Source of the DNA: Cutibacterium acnes
GTDB taxonomy: Bacteria > Actinomycetota > Actinomycetes > Propionibacteriales > Propionibacteriaceae
Assembly: GCF_003030305.1 (NCBI RefSeq)
Contig: NZ_CP023676.1
Location: forward strand, 930,001-994,000
DNA: 64,000 bases
Direction: 5' to 3'
The notes beneath the pieces were generated by a model, which was not told where the DNA came from, did no database searches, and saw nothing but the letters and a program-made list of their open reading frames with translations. Position numbers and translations under genes: made by a program. Shown here in pieces: positions 37,524-45,892 of the stretch. The number at the start of each line of letters is the position of its first letter. Position 1 is the first letter of the stretch.

Positions 37524-37897
37524 TCAGCGGTGTCCTTGCCAGGCCCGCATTGACTGTGAGTACGTGTCGGCGAGATCAGGCTGCGACAGAATATGCGTGC
37601 CGTAGGAGTTGGCAAAATTGACCTGTTTATCTGTTCGGTGTGATCTACAGCCATTGGGCAAAATTCTTTGCAGCCTCAACTTCGTTGCTAGATCCTTTGG
37701 CGTAGTGATTGTAGGCCTGTCAGACGCCCCTCCCGTCATATTCGTGGTACCACTGGACGATCTTTCCTGAGCCACCAGGCATGGCGCTAGAATTTGAATC
37801 GGGTGAGAAACTATGGGTGTTTGATCCGCATCCGGTTAGGGCGGCAGTGGCAAGACCTGCGGATGCGTGAAGGAAGTGCCGGCGAGAGATTTTTCAT
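37524..37897 (-). pseudogene. Remnant of an ABC sugar-binding lipoprotein
   Basis: On the minus strand one frame reads RRHFLHASAGLATAALTGCG, a Tat-like or lipoprotein signal with lipobox LTGC. It continues with KIVQWYHEYDGRGV and, after a stop, with QAYNHYAKGSSNEVEAAKNF. Another frame then carries TDKQVNFANSYGTHILSQPD to a stop. These are N- and C-terminal pieces of a solute-binding protein for sugars (about 430 residues when complete), so most of the middle is deleted and frames are shifted. It lies next to the broken acs gene. Confidence 0.7.
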
Positions 37898-38137
37898 GAC
37901 AGTTAAATCCTCAAGCTGTTGAGTATTCATTACATTGAGCCAGGTATTTGCTATGTGGATACCTATGAGGTGTTTATAAAGTTGTCTGAATCGTCGTCAC
38001 GCTATCGTGCCGTGATGATGTGCGGGATGAATTGACGAGCTATGCTGCGTGGCAGATATCTTTGACAACTGCCGCGGAAGGCGTCAGGTGACATCATGCA
38101 AAAGTGTACCCCGTACCCCCGCATAATGAGGAGGACC
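37898..38137. other. AT-rich intergenic stretch
   Basis: This stretch lies between the lipoprotein remnant and hemW and contains no supportable gene. It is more AT-rich than neighbouring coding DNA and likely carries the hemW promoter and the former promoter of the lipoprotein gene. Confidence 0.35.
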
Positions 38138-39319
38138 ATGACGCACGCCGACAATAGCCTGCCAGAACTTCATCCAGCTGACGGGCCGTGGAGCATCTAC
38201 CTCCACGTTCCCTTCTGCGCATCGCGGTGCGGGTACTGCGACTTCAACACTTACGTGCTGTCAGCGATGGGAGATGACGCGGTTGCGGGGTATCTCGACG
38301 CCGCCCACCAGGAACTCGAGCTGGCTGCTGACGCGCTGGGGGATGCACAGCCTCCGGTTTCGACGATCTTCTTTGGGGGCGGCACTCCGACGATGCTCTC
38401 CCCAGTGCAGCTGGGGGAGCTCATCGATCACATTCGTACCCTATGGGGGATTGACCCTGACGCCGAGGTCACCACTGAGGCCAATCCCGAAACCCTCAGC
38501 GTAGAAGTCTTAGCCGGCCTACTGAAAGCCGGGATTAACCGGTTATCGATGGGAATGCAGTCCGCCGACGAGTATGTCTTGACGGTCTTAGATCGTCGCC
38601 ATCGGCCAGGACGCGCCGTCGAGATGGCACAGCTGGCGCGCCAGGTCGGATTCGACGACGTCAGCTTGGATCTCATCTTCGGCGCCCCCGGGGAGAACTT
38701 TGACTCGTGGCGACACAGCCTCGACGTCACGTTGACGGCTGAGCCAGACCACATTTCCGCATACTCCCTCATCGTTGAAGAGGGAACTCGGCTGGCGGGC
38801 AGAATCCGTCGGGGAGAACTACCTATGACTGACGAGGACGATCTCGCTGACAAATACCTGCTTACCGAAAAGATTCTCACCGAGGCTGGGTACGTCAACT
38901 ACGAGGTCTCGAACTGGGCTCGTCCTCGCAGCGGCCGGGATCACCGATGTCGACACAACATGGCGTACTGGTTGGGGTACGACTGGTGGGGAATTGGCCC
39001 GGGGGCTCATTCTCACGTTGCTGGCACGCGGTGGTGGAATGTCAAACACCCTGCCACCTACCGGAACGTGCTGGGTGACAGAGTGCTGCCCGTTGACGAC
39101 TATGAGGTTCTTGGTGATGTGCAGCGTCATGAGGAGACGGTGCTTCTTCGGTTGCGTTTGGCTGATGGGTTGCCGATGGCGGATCTGTCCGAGGTCGAAT
39201 GTATGCGGGCTACTGAGGTTGTCGAGCAGGGGCTCGGGACAATGGAGGAGGGGCGGCTGGTACTCAACTTGTCAGGTCGAATGGTGGCTGACCGAATCAT
39301 TACCGATCTCCTGGTCTAG
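38138..39319 (+). CDS. hemW: Radical SAM haem chaperone HemW-like protein
   Basis: A 393-residue radical SAM protein. The 4Fe-4S cysteines are in VPFCASRCGYCDFNTY (CxxxCxxC). FFGGGTPTMLSP, EANPETLS and the HemW-type NYEVSNWARP follow, with a C-terminal HemN-like domain. HemW binds haem for delivery to respiratory proteins; older annotation calls it oxygen-independent coproporphyrinogen oxidase-like. The start at 38138 follows GAGGAGG; ATG 38096 is in frame but poorly supported. Confidence 0.9.
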   Translation: MTHADNSLPELHPADGPWSIYLHVPFCASRCGYCDFNTYVLSAMGDDAVAGYLDAAHQELELAADALGDAQPPVSTIFFGGGTPTMLSPVQLGELIDHIRTLWGIDPDAEVTTEANPETLSVEVLAGLLKAGINRLSMGMQSADEYVLTVLDRRHRPGRAVEMAQLARQVGFDDVSLDLIFGAPGENFDSWRHSLDVTLTAEPDHISAYSLIVEEGTRLAGRIRRGELPMTDEDDLADKYLLTEKILTEAGYVNYEVSNWARPRSGRDHRCRHNMAYWLGYDWWGIGPGAHSHVAGTRWWNVKHPATYRNVLGDRVLPVDDYEVLGDVQRHEETVLLRLRLADGLPMADLSEVECMRATEVVEQGLGTMEEGRLVLNLSGRMVADRIITDLLV

Positions 39320-39391
39320 CCGTCTTCATCCACCAGGTCGTCAGGTCGGCCGCTAGCGCGGCTTGTCGTCATTGTCACACGTGGCAATACA

Positions 39392-40270
39392 GTGGCTATC
39401 GTGATCGACCGGTACTCTCACGACGTCCTTGCAAGCGGCTGGCGCACCTCTCACATGAAGAAGAGCGCTGACATGCCACTGGAACTTGGCATGGTCATTG
39501 AGGATCCTTCCAGCGGATTCGTGGGGGCTGTCGTCGGGTGGCAAAACGGCCTGGTTGTGCTTGAGGACCGCAAGGGTAAACGCAAATCCTTCCCCGTTGG
39601 ACCGGGGTTCTGGGTGGACGGGCGACCCGTCAACCTGTGTATTCCCCCGCGTCAAGGAAGCGCGAGTATCAAACACACGGCGTCTGGGTCCATCGCCGGT
39701 GGTGCTGAACCGGCCCGAGTTGCCCTTCCTAGCCGGATATACGTCGAGGGACGTCATGACGCTGAACTCGTCGAAAAGATATGGGGCGACGACCTGCGCC
39801 ACGTCGGGGTCGTTGTGGAATACATGGGTGGCATGGACGACCTCGTCGGGATCGTCGCCGAGTTTAAGCCTGGTCCGGGGCATCGCCTTGGCGTGTTGGT
39901 TGACCACCTCGTTGCCGACACCAAAGAGTCACGGGTAGCGGACGAAGTACGTCGTGGTGGGTATAGCGAGTATGTCATGATTACCGGTCATCGCTTTATT
40001 GACATCTGGCAGGCCATCAAACCTCAACGAATTGGCCGTCAAGAATGGCCTGAGGTCCCGATGGACGAAGACTTCAAACTCGGCACCCTGAAGCGTCTGG
40101 GCCTGCCTCACTCGACCCAAGCTGACGTCGGTAAGGCCTGGCAGGCCATGCTGGCACGAGTGCGCGACTGGCACGATTTAGACCCCCGCTTTAACACGGA
40201 GATGGAGAAACTTATCGATTTCGTCACGCGTGACCATGTCGACGAGCTGGACAATGGGGAGATGGCATGA
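39392..40270 (+). CDS. DUF3097-family protein
   Basis: A 292-residue protein of the actinobacterial DUF3097 family, identified from overall resemblance: N-terminal YSHDVLASGWR, LPSRIYVEGRHDAELVEKIWG and VLVDHLVADTKESR. The EGRHDAELVEKIWGDDL segment with a later DHL resembles a TOPRIM core, hinting at nucleic-acid chemistry, but function is unknown. It begins with GTG and overlaps the next gene by ATGA. Confidence 0.75.
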   Translation: MAIVIDRYSHDVLASGWRTSHMKKSADMPLELGMVIEDPSSGFVGAVVGWQNGLVVLEDRKGKRKSFPVGPGFWVDGRPVNLCIPPRQGSASIKHTASGSIAGGAEPARVALPSRIYVEGRHDAELVEKIWGDDLRHVGVVVEYMGGMDDLVGIVAEFKPGPGHRLGVLVDHLVADTKESRVADEVRRGGYSEYVMITGHRFIDIWQAIKPQRIGRQEWPEVPMDEDFKLGTLKRLGLPHSTQADVGKAWQAMLARVRDWHDLDPRFNTEMEKLIDFVTRDHVDELDNGEMA

Positions 40271-41028
40271 GTATTGACGTCGACACGGTGTCTGACCTCA
40301 TCCGGGATGTGAGTGCCAGGGTTATCGATCCCCGGTTCCGGACCCTCCACGATCATCAAATCCACCAGAAAAAGCCCGGGGACTTCGTTACTGATGCCGA
40401 TCGTCAGGCCGAGTGCGAGCTGGGTGCCGCTGTGACCAAGTATGCCGGCGGTATTGTCGTGGGGGAGGAATCAGCCTTCGCCGACCCAACCATCCTTGAT
40501 GCCGTTTCCGATGCTGACCTGGCCTGGGTCATCGACCCCATTGATGGCACCAAGAACTTCGTGCACGGGTCTGTTGATCACGGCGTCATGCTTGCTCAGC
40601 TCAGCCGTGGTGAAACAGTCAGAGGATGGATATGGCAGCCGCAGTACGGGCACATGTGGTTCGCTGAGCATGGCGCCGGAGTGACGTGCGACGGTGATGA
40701 GGTGACGCGAGGAGATTCCCACTCTCCGGTTCGTGCTGCCACCACCCATGAGGCCTACAAGATTCCCTCGCCTGTGGTGGAATGGCGAATGGCGAAATGG
40801 TGCTGCGCGGTGGATTATCCGTTGGTGTGCCAGGACGAGAACGATGTCACCGTCTATCAACACTCTTACCCGTGGGATCACCTTCCTGGCGCGCTCATGG
40901 TACGAGAAGTCGGTGGAGTAGTGCGTACTGTCGATGGGGCGGAATATGGTTCGCGAGAAACCTCCGGAAAGCTCATTGTCGCCGCCGATGAAGAGGCTTA
41001 TGAGACGGTAGCCAAACTGCTGCGCTGA
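40267..41028 (+). CDS. Inositol-monophosphatase-family phosphatase (histidinol-phosphatase-like)
   Basis: A 253-residue Mg-dependent phosphatase. Metal-binding motifs are GEESAF (Glu), WVIDPIDGTKNFVHG (Asp-x-x-Asp-Gly-Thr) and YPWDHLPGALMVREVGG (Asp). The closest functional group in actinobacteria is HisN histidinol-phosphatase, but other IMPase substrates are possible. It overlaps the DUF3097 gene by 4 nt, so they are probably translated together. Confidence 0.85.
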   Translation: MSIDVDTVSDLIRDVSARVIDPRFRTLHDHQIHQKKPGDFVTDADRQAECELGAAVTKYAGGIVVGEESAFADPTILDAVSDADLAWVIDPIDGTKNFVHGSVDHGVMLAQLSRGETVRGWIWQPQYGHMWFAEHGAGVTCDGDEVTRGDSHSPVRAATTHEAYKIPSPVVEWRMAKWCCAVDYPLVCQDENDVTVYQHSYPWDHLPGALMVREVGGVVRTVDGAEYGSRETSGKLIVAADEEAYETVAKLLR

Positions 41029-41046
41029 ATCTCCTCGCTGTGGCTT

Positions 41047-41718
41047 TCAGGGGAGAGGGAGATGTCGGTCGGTGAGCGGGATATTCGTGGGAATTCGCTC
41101 GGCGAGCTGGGCACGCTGATTCATAACGCCGGTGGCATCTATGGGCTGGCCGTGTCCAGGAACATAGATGCCGGCTCCGTCGGTGCCCGTGATGACCGAA
41201 TCGATCGCCCGTGGCCAACCACGGACGTCAGTCGTCTCGTCAGATTGTGGTTCTCCTGCGGTCTCTACGAGGTCTCCGACGAAGGTGATCTTTTCGTCGC
41301 GCACAATGACAATGAGGTCGCCGTCGGTGTGAGCCGGGCCGGGATGGATAACCTCGGCACCCAATCCTCCCAAATTCACATACGCCATAAGAGATACGGG
41401 GTGGTCGACATGGAGGTCGGGACAGTGAGCTAGCGCAGCCTCGTGCATCCACACTTCAGCATCGGTGATGCCGGGTAGGCCACCGCTGTGGTCGTAGTGG
41501 TGATGGGTGACGACGATTCGATCGACGGGGCGGCCTAGCATGCGGGCTGCTGACATCGCCAAGGTATGCCCCTGCTCGGGAGTCGATCCGGTATCGATGA
41601 GGAGGACGTGGTCCTCGCCAGCTACCAGTCCGCAAGTGACACTCCCTGGTTCAACAGAGGTTGTCCACACCCGAGGTGTGAGGGCGAACCATTGGGGAGT
41701 CTCGGGATTCGTCGACAT
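41047..41718 (-). CDS. MBL-fold metallo-hydrolase
   Basis: A 223-residue metallo-beta-lactamase-fold protein. The zinc motif is THHHYDHSGGLPG (HxHxDH); HPGPAHTDGD supplies the next histidine, and VPGHG lies near the C terminus. LLIDTGSTPEQG is the family strand-turn. It resembles glyoxalase II-like or cyclase-type hydrolases; the substrate is unknown. The ATG at 41718 is preferred to the longer frame (41802), which runs into the CIRCE element. Confidence 0.8.
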   Translation of the reverse strand: MSTNPETPQWFALTPRVWTTSVEPGSVTCGLVAGEDHVLLIDTGSTPEQGHTLAMSAARMLGRPVDRIVVTHHHYDHSGGLPGITDAEVWMHEAALAHCPDLHVDHPVSLMAYVNLGGLGAEVIHPGPAHTDGDLIVIVRDEKITFVGDLVETAGEPQSDETTDVRGWPRAIDSVITGTDGAGIYVPGHGQPIDATGVMNQRAQLAERIPTNIPLTDRHLPLP

Positions 41719-41796
41719 GGCCACCAGTCTGGCACGTTTGGGGGGAATGTGCTGCCAGCGAGAGAGGCAGGAGGACCGAGTGTGAACGCGATAAGG

Positions 41797-41821
41797 TGGC
41801 ACTCGGCACCCGAGAGTGCCA
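41797..41821 (+). promoter_or_regulatory. CIRCE operator
   Basis: TGGCACTC-N9-GAGTGCCA, a near-consensus controlling inverted repeat of chaperone expression, lies 42 nt upstream of the hrcA start. HrcA binds it and represses until heat shock. This implies autoregulation of hrcA-dnaJ-rsmE. Confidence 0.9.
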
Positions 41822-41862
41822 AAGTGGGATGTGCATTTGGCCGGATCGCGTGAGGAGGGGTT

Positions 41863-42882
41863 GTGCTCGACGACCGCAAGCTCGACGTGCTCAAAGCCAT
41901 CGTCACCGATTACGTCTCCAGCAAGGAGCCGGTAGGTTCAAAGGCGCTGGTGGAACGCCACGGGTTGCGCGTTTCCCCGGCTACCGTCCGTAACGACATG
42001 GCCGTACTAGAGGAGGAGGGGTACATTACCCACCCCCACACCAGCGCCGGGCGCATCCCTACGGACAAGGGGTACCGCCTCTTCGTCGACCGCATCGCTA
42101 CTCTCAAGCCGCTCTCGGCGCCTGAGCAACGAGCCATTCAGGCATTCATGACTGGGGCGGCGGACCTTGACGACATCGTGCGCCGTACTGTGCGCCTGCT
42201 TGCTCAAATCACCCACCAGGTAGCGATTATGCAGTACCCGGTGGCGACGACGGGGACGATTCGTCACCTCGAATTGGTGAGTTTGTCGACCGATCGTATC
42301 CTTATCGTGCTCATCATGTCGTCGGGATCGGTAGAGCAGCAGATCGTTGAGCTTCCGGGCCACGACGAGCAGAGTCTTGCTGCACTTCGCACCCGGCTAA
42401 ATGAGACTCTCGTCGGATTGACAGTCGCTGAAGCGGCCGACTCGCTCAACCGCTTTCTTGACGACCTGGGACCGGCCGAAGGGCCTCGGGCAGCGTCGGT
42501 GATTGCTACCGTTCTCGAGATCCTTGCCGTCGACCCATCTGCTCGGGTTGTGGTCGCCGGGGTTCCCAATCTCACCGCATTCGGTGCACAGTGGGAGACA
42601 GCGGTACGTCCCGTCCTTGAGGCCCTTGAAGAGCAGGTCGTCCTTATGCGACTGCTCGGCGAGGCAACCGCGGGGGAGGCTGGCGAGGTTACGGTCCGCA
42701 TCGGCGCCGAGAACACCGATGTACCTTTCCAATCGACCTCGTTAGTGGCGAGCACCTACGGTCCCGAGGATGCCTTGTCGAGTCTTGGCGTCGTCGGGCC
42801 GACCCGAATGGACTACCCCTCAACCATGGCAGCTGTGCGAGCCGTGGCCCGTTATGTGGGCCGGTTCCTGGCAGAAGGATGA
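41863..42882 (+). CDS. hrcA: Heat-inducible transcription repressor HrcA
   Basis: A 339-residue repressor. The N-terminal winged helix reads RKLDVLKAIVTDYVSSKEPV and SPATVRNDMAVLEEEGYI with HPHTSAGRIPTDKGYR, all HrcA hallmarks. The C-terminal part ends with VGPTRMDYPSTMAAVRAVA. GTG 41863 follows AGGAGGGG with short spacing. It precedes dnaJ by 3 nt under its own CIRCE site. Confidence 0.95.
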   Translation: MLDDRKLDVLKAIVTDYVSSKEPVGSKALVERHGLRVSPATVRNDMAVLEEEGYITHPHTSAGRIPTDKGYRLFVDRIATLKPLSAPEQRAIQAFMTGAADLDDIVRRTVRLLAQITHQVAIMQYPVATTGTIRHLELVSLSTDRILIVLIMSSGSVEQQIVELPGHDEQSLAALRTRLNETLVGLTVAEAADSLNRFLDDLGPAEGPRAASVIATVLEILAVDPSARVVVAGVPNLTAFGAQWETAVRPVLEALEEQVVLMRLLGEATAGEAGEVTVRIGAENTDVPFQSTSLVASTYGPEDALSSLGVVGPTRMDYPSTMAAVRAVARYVGRFLAEG

Positions 42883-42885
42883 TTC

Positions 42886-44064
42886 TTGAGTAACGACTAC
42901 TACGAGATTCTTGGCGTTTCCCATGATGCGAGTGCCGACGAGATCAAGAAGGCGTATCGCCGTAAGGCTATGAAACTCCACCCCGATGTTGCCGGGCCCG
43001 GATCAGAGGAGGAGTTCAAAAAGGTCCAAGAGGCTTATGAAGTCCTCCAGGATCCGCAAAAGCGCGCCGTTTTTGATCGTGGCGGTGATCCCAATGCCCG
43101 GATGGGCGGGTTCGGCGAAGGCGGATTTAGCAGTGCTGGATTCGATTTCACCAATCTTGTTGACGCCATGTTTGGTGGCAGCTCTCCCTTTGGTTCTGGT
43201 GGTGGCCGCGGCCCGCGCTCGCGTACCCGCCGTGGCCAGGACGCTCTGGTCCGAATGCGTCTTAGCCTCGCCGAGGCAGTTTTTGGCGTTACCAAGTCGT
43301 TAGAAGTCGACACCGCAGTGGTGTGCCCGAAATGCCAGGGTAAGGGCGCACAGTCCGGTTCCGAGCCTGTGACCTGCGATACCTGTCAGGGGCGCGGTGA
43401 GGTCATTACCGTGCAGCGCTCCTTCCTTGGTGATATCCGCACCAGCCAACCCTGCCCGACCTGCCATGGTTACGGTACGGTCATTCCTGATCCCTGCCAG
43501 GAGTGTTCCGGTGAGGGGAGGGTACGCACCACTCGCACGATCAACGTCAAGATTCCCGCCGGAGTGGCTGACGGCAACCGCATCCATCTCGATTCCCAGG
43601 GAGAAGTCGGTCCCGGAGGTGGTCCGGCCGGTGACCTGTATATCGAGATGACGGTCAGTCCCCATGATGTCTTTACCCGTCACGGTGACGACCTCGAGAT
43701 GGTTGTCACCATCCCGATGACGGCCGCAGCGCTGGGGGCGAAGGTCCTCATGCACACGTTGGAAGCCGATCGCGAGGACTTCGCCGAGGATACTAAGACC
43801 GTCACTGTCGAGGTGCCGGCCGGCACCCAGTCCGGAACCCGGATCGTCGTTTCCGAACGAGGCGTGCCGAGGCTTCGTCGCAACGGGCGTGGTGATCTTG
43901 GTGTCACGTTCATCGTCCAGACACCGACGAAACTTGACTCCCACCAGAAGGATTTGCTGCGTCAGCTAGCTGAGGCTCGGGAAGAAACCAATGCTTCGGC
44001 GTCGGTAGAGAAATCAGGCGGTCGCGGCATGTTTTCCCGCATCAAGGAAGCTTTTGGCGGATGA
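42886..44064 (+). CDS. dnaJ: Chaperone protein DnaJ
   Basis: A 392-residue type I Hsp40. The J domain ([23 protein letters not shown] in LHPDV) is followed by a Gly/Phe-rich linker ([13 protein letters not shown]). Four CxxCxGxG zinc repeats ([32 protein letters not shown]) and a client-binding C-terminal domain complete it. The start is TTG at 42886, with AGAAGGATG upstream. It stimulates DnaK ATPase. Its stop overlaps the rsmE ATG. Confidence 0.95.
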   Translation: MSNDYYEILGVSHDASADEIKKAYRRKAMKLHPDVAGPGSEEEFKKVQEAYEVLQDPQKRAVFDRGGDPNARMGGFGEGGFSSAGFDFTNLVDAMFGGSSPFGSGGGRGPRSRTRRGQDALVRMRLSLAEAVFGVTKSLEVDTAVVCPKCQGKGAQSGSEPVTCDTCQGRGEVITVQRSFLGDIRTSQPCPTCHGYGTVIPDPCQECSGEGRVRTTRTINVKIPAGVADGNRIHLDSQGEVGPGGGPAGDLYIEMTVSPHDVFTRHGDDLEMVVTIPMTAAALGAKVLMHTLEADREDFAEDTKTVTVEVPAGTQSGTRIVVSERGVPRLRRNGRGDLGVTFIVQTPTKLDSHQKDLLRQLAEAREETNASASVEKSGGRGMFSRIKEAFGG

Positions 44065-44801
44065 GTGACCCCTGCTTTCTTGGCGAGGTCGCCGCAGCTG
44101 TGCCCGGATCGGTGGTAGAAATCACCGATGCAGAGGGCCACCATGCTGGCTCGGTTCGACGCATTCGGGTAGGTGAGACTGTTCTCGTCACCGACGGGCA
44201 GGGTCATGCCGTTCGCGGCCCTGCCATTGAGGTGACGAAGGGGTCAGTTAGCGTCGAGACCGTTGAGATCCTCCATACTCCCGCGACCACGCATCGATGG
44301 GTCGCCGTCCAAGCATTGCCGAAGTCCGATAGAGCTGAGCTGGCGGTGGCGACCCTCACCGAGATGGGAGTTCACGAAATCCTCGCCTGGCAGGCTGATC
44401 GGAGCATCGTGCGATGGAAGGGCGACAAGCAAGCCAAGGGCGTCGCGAGGTGGCAAGCGGCTGCCCGTGAGGCCACCAAACAGTCTCGACGTTTTCTTGT
44501 GCCGCAGGTAGAACTAGCGCAGACCCGTGAAGTTGTTAAGCGGATTTGCAATGCCCAGGCCGCCTACGTTTTGCACGAGTCGGCCAGTGAACCGCTGGTG
44601 CATCAGGAGCTGCCGGCATCCGGTGAGGTCATCTTCATCGTCGGGCCAGAGGGTGGCATCACCAGCCAGGAAGTGGAGGCCTTCGTCGCGGCCGGTGCAC
44701 GCCCTGTGACGGTGTCGGACGGGGTATTGAGAACCTCGACCGCCGGTGTGGTCGGCTTAGCCCAGTTGCGGGCTATGGCTAACCTCACCGTTTGCGATTG
44801 A
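44061..44801 (+). CDS. rsmE: 16S rRNA (uracil-1498-N3)-methyltransferase
   Basis: A 246-residue SPOUT methyltransferase. It has [19 protein letters not shown], the loop [27 protein letters not shown], and the C-terminal trefoil-knot motifs [15 protein letters not shown] and [11 protein letters not shown]. It methylates U1498 of 16S rRNA. The typical partner position after dnaJ and the ATGA overlap indicate operon membership. Confidence 0.93.
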   Translation: MSDPCFLGEVAAAVPGSVVEITDAEGHHAGSVRRIRVGETVLVTDGQGHAVRGPAIEVTKGSVSVETVEILHTPATTHRWVAVQALPKSDRAELAVATLTEMGVHEILAWQADRSIVRWKGDKQAKGVARWQAAAREATKQSRRFLVPQVELAQTREVVKRICNAQAAYVLHESASEPLVHQELPASGEVIFIVGPEGGITSQEVEAFVAAGARPVTVSDGVLRTSTAGVVGLAQLRAMANLTVCD

Positions 44802-44817
44802 GAACTTGGCGTTGGGT

Positions 44818-45864
44818 TCAGGGCTCGACGGTCACTTTGATGGCTTCGCCCTTGGCGACGATATCAAAGACCGTCATGACGTCGTCGAGTTTGACGTGAC
44901 GGGTGATGAGATCCTTAACCGGAACCTGTCCCGAGGCGATGTACTGCAAGGCACGTTTGTTGTGCTCGGGGGCCGAGCCATTGGCGCCGTGGATGTGGAG
45001 TTGACGGTAATGGATCAGGTTCGAGTCGCAGGTGATCGTTGGGTTCGTCTTGGGCAGGCCGCCGAAGAAAGAAATACGGCCATTGCGGGCAGCCATGGAC
45101 AAGGCCTGTTCCTGGGTGATGTTGGCCGGGGTCGCGGTGATGATGACGTCGGCACCGCGACCGTTGGTAAGTTCCATGACCTTGGCGACGACATCCTCCT
45201 GTGAACCGTCGATGGTGATGTCGGGCTTGACGGCAGCGGCTGACATTGCGAGGCGTTCGGCGTTGATGTCAATCATGACGATAGTGCCGACCTTGTGCAC
45301 GCCACGCGCGATACGGGTGTGCATGCACCCGATCGGGCCGGCGCCAAAGATGACGAGGAAGTCACCTTTTTCGATGCCGAGTTGTTCCTGGGCGTTGATG
45401 GCGCAGGCGAAAGGTTCGGCGGCGCTGGCCTCGTCGAAATCGACGTCGTCGGGGATGCGATTGAGGCCGTCTACCTTGAGTACTTGCGGCGGGACGATCA
45501 TATATTCCGCAAAACCACCGTCGTACTGATAACCGACGCTGGTCTGGTTTTGGCAGACCTGCATCCACCCTTTGCGGCACTCGTGGCACTGCCCGCACGG
45601 GACAGCGGCGATCGACTGGACCCAATCGCCGACCTTCCAGTCGCCAGCCACCTCGGAGCCGATTTCGACGATCTCGCCAGCAACTTCGTGGCCCATTGTC
45701 GTGACTCCGGTGATGTTCTGGTGGCCGTTGTGAAGGATCTTGACGTCGGTGCCACAGGTGGAGCAGTTGCGAACCTTAATCTTGATCTCGTCGGGCTTGC
45801 ATTCCGGTTCGGGGACGTCTTCGAGACGAACATCCTCGGGTGCGTGGAACCTCAATGCCTTCAT
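44818..45864 (-). CDS. Zinc-dependent medium-chain alcohol dehydrogenase (polyol/polyol-phosphate type)
   Basis: A 348-residue MDR enzyme. It has catalytic zinc motifs NCSTCGTDVKI and MGHEVAGEIVEIG, structural-zinc cysteines in PCGQCHECRKGWMQVC, and an NAD-binding FGAGPIGCMHTRIA near residue 170. It resembles sorbitol, threonine and hexitol-phosphate dehydrogenases. It follows the mannitol-type PTS gene by 28 nt on the same strand and no MtlD-like gene is in the window, so it may oxidise the hexitol phosphate (inference). The longer frame to 46071 overlaps the PTS gene and is rejected. Confidence 0.85.
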   Translation of the reverse strand: MKALRFHAPEDVRLEDVPEPECKPDEIKIKVRNCSTCGTDVKILHNGHQNITGVTTMGHEVAGEIVEIGSEVAGDWKVGDWVQSIAAVPCGQCHECRKGWMQVCQNQTSVGYQYDGGFAEYMIVPPQVLKVDGLNRIPDDVDFDEASAAEPFACAINAQEQLGIEKGDFLVIFGAGPIGCMHTRIARGVHKVGTIVMIDINAERLAMSAAAVKPDITIDGSQEDVVAKVMELTNGRGADVIITATPANITQEQALSMAARNGRISFFGGLPKTNPTITCDSNLIHYRQLHIHGANGSAPEHNKRALQYIASGQVPVKDLITRHVKLDDVMTVFDIVAKGEAIKVTVEP

Positions 45865-45892
45865 GATGTGTGCCTTTCTATAGATCCGCTGA

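Noticed and set aside
41662-41670. Another TTGTCCACA inside the MBL hydrolase gene
   Set aside because: It is isolated and coding, so it is not treated as regulatory or as an origin.
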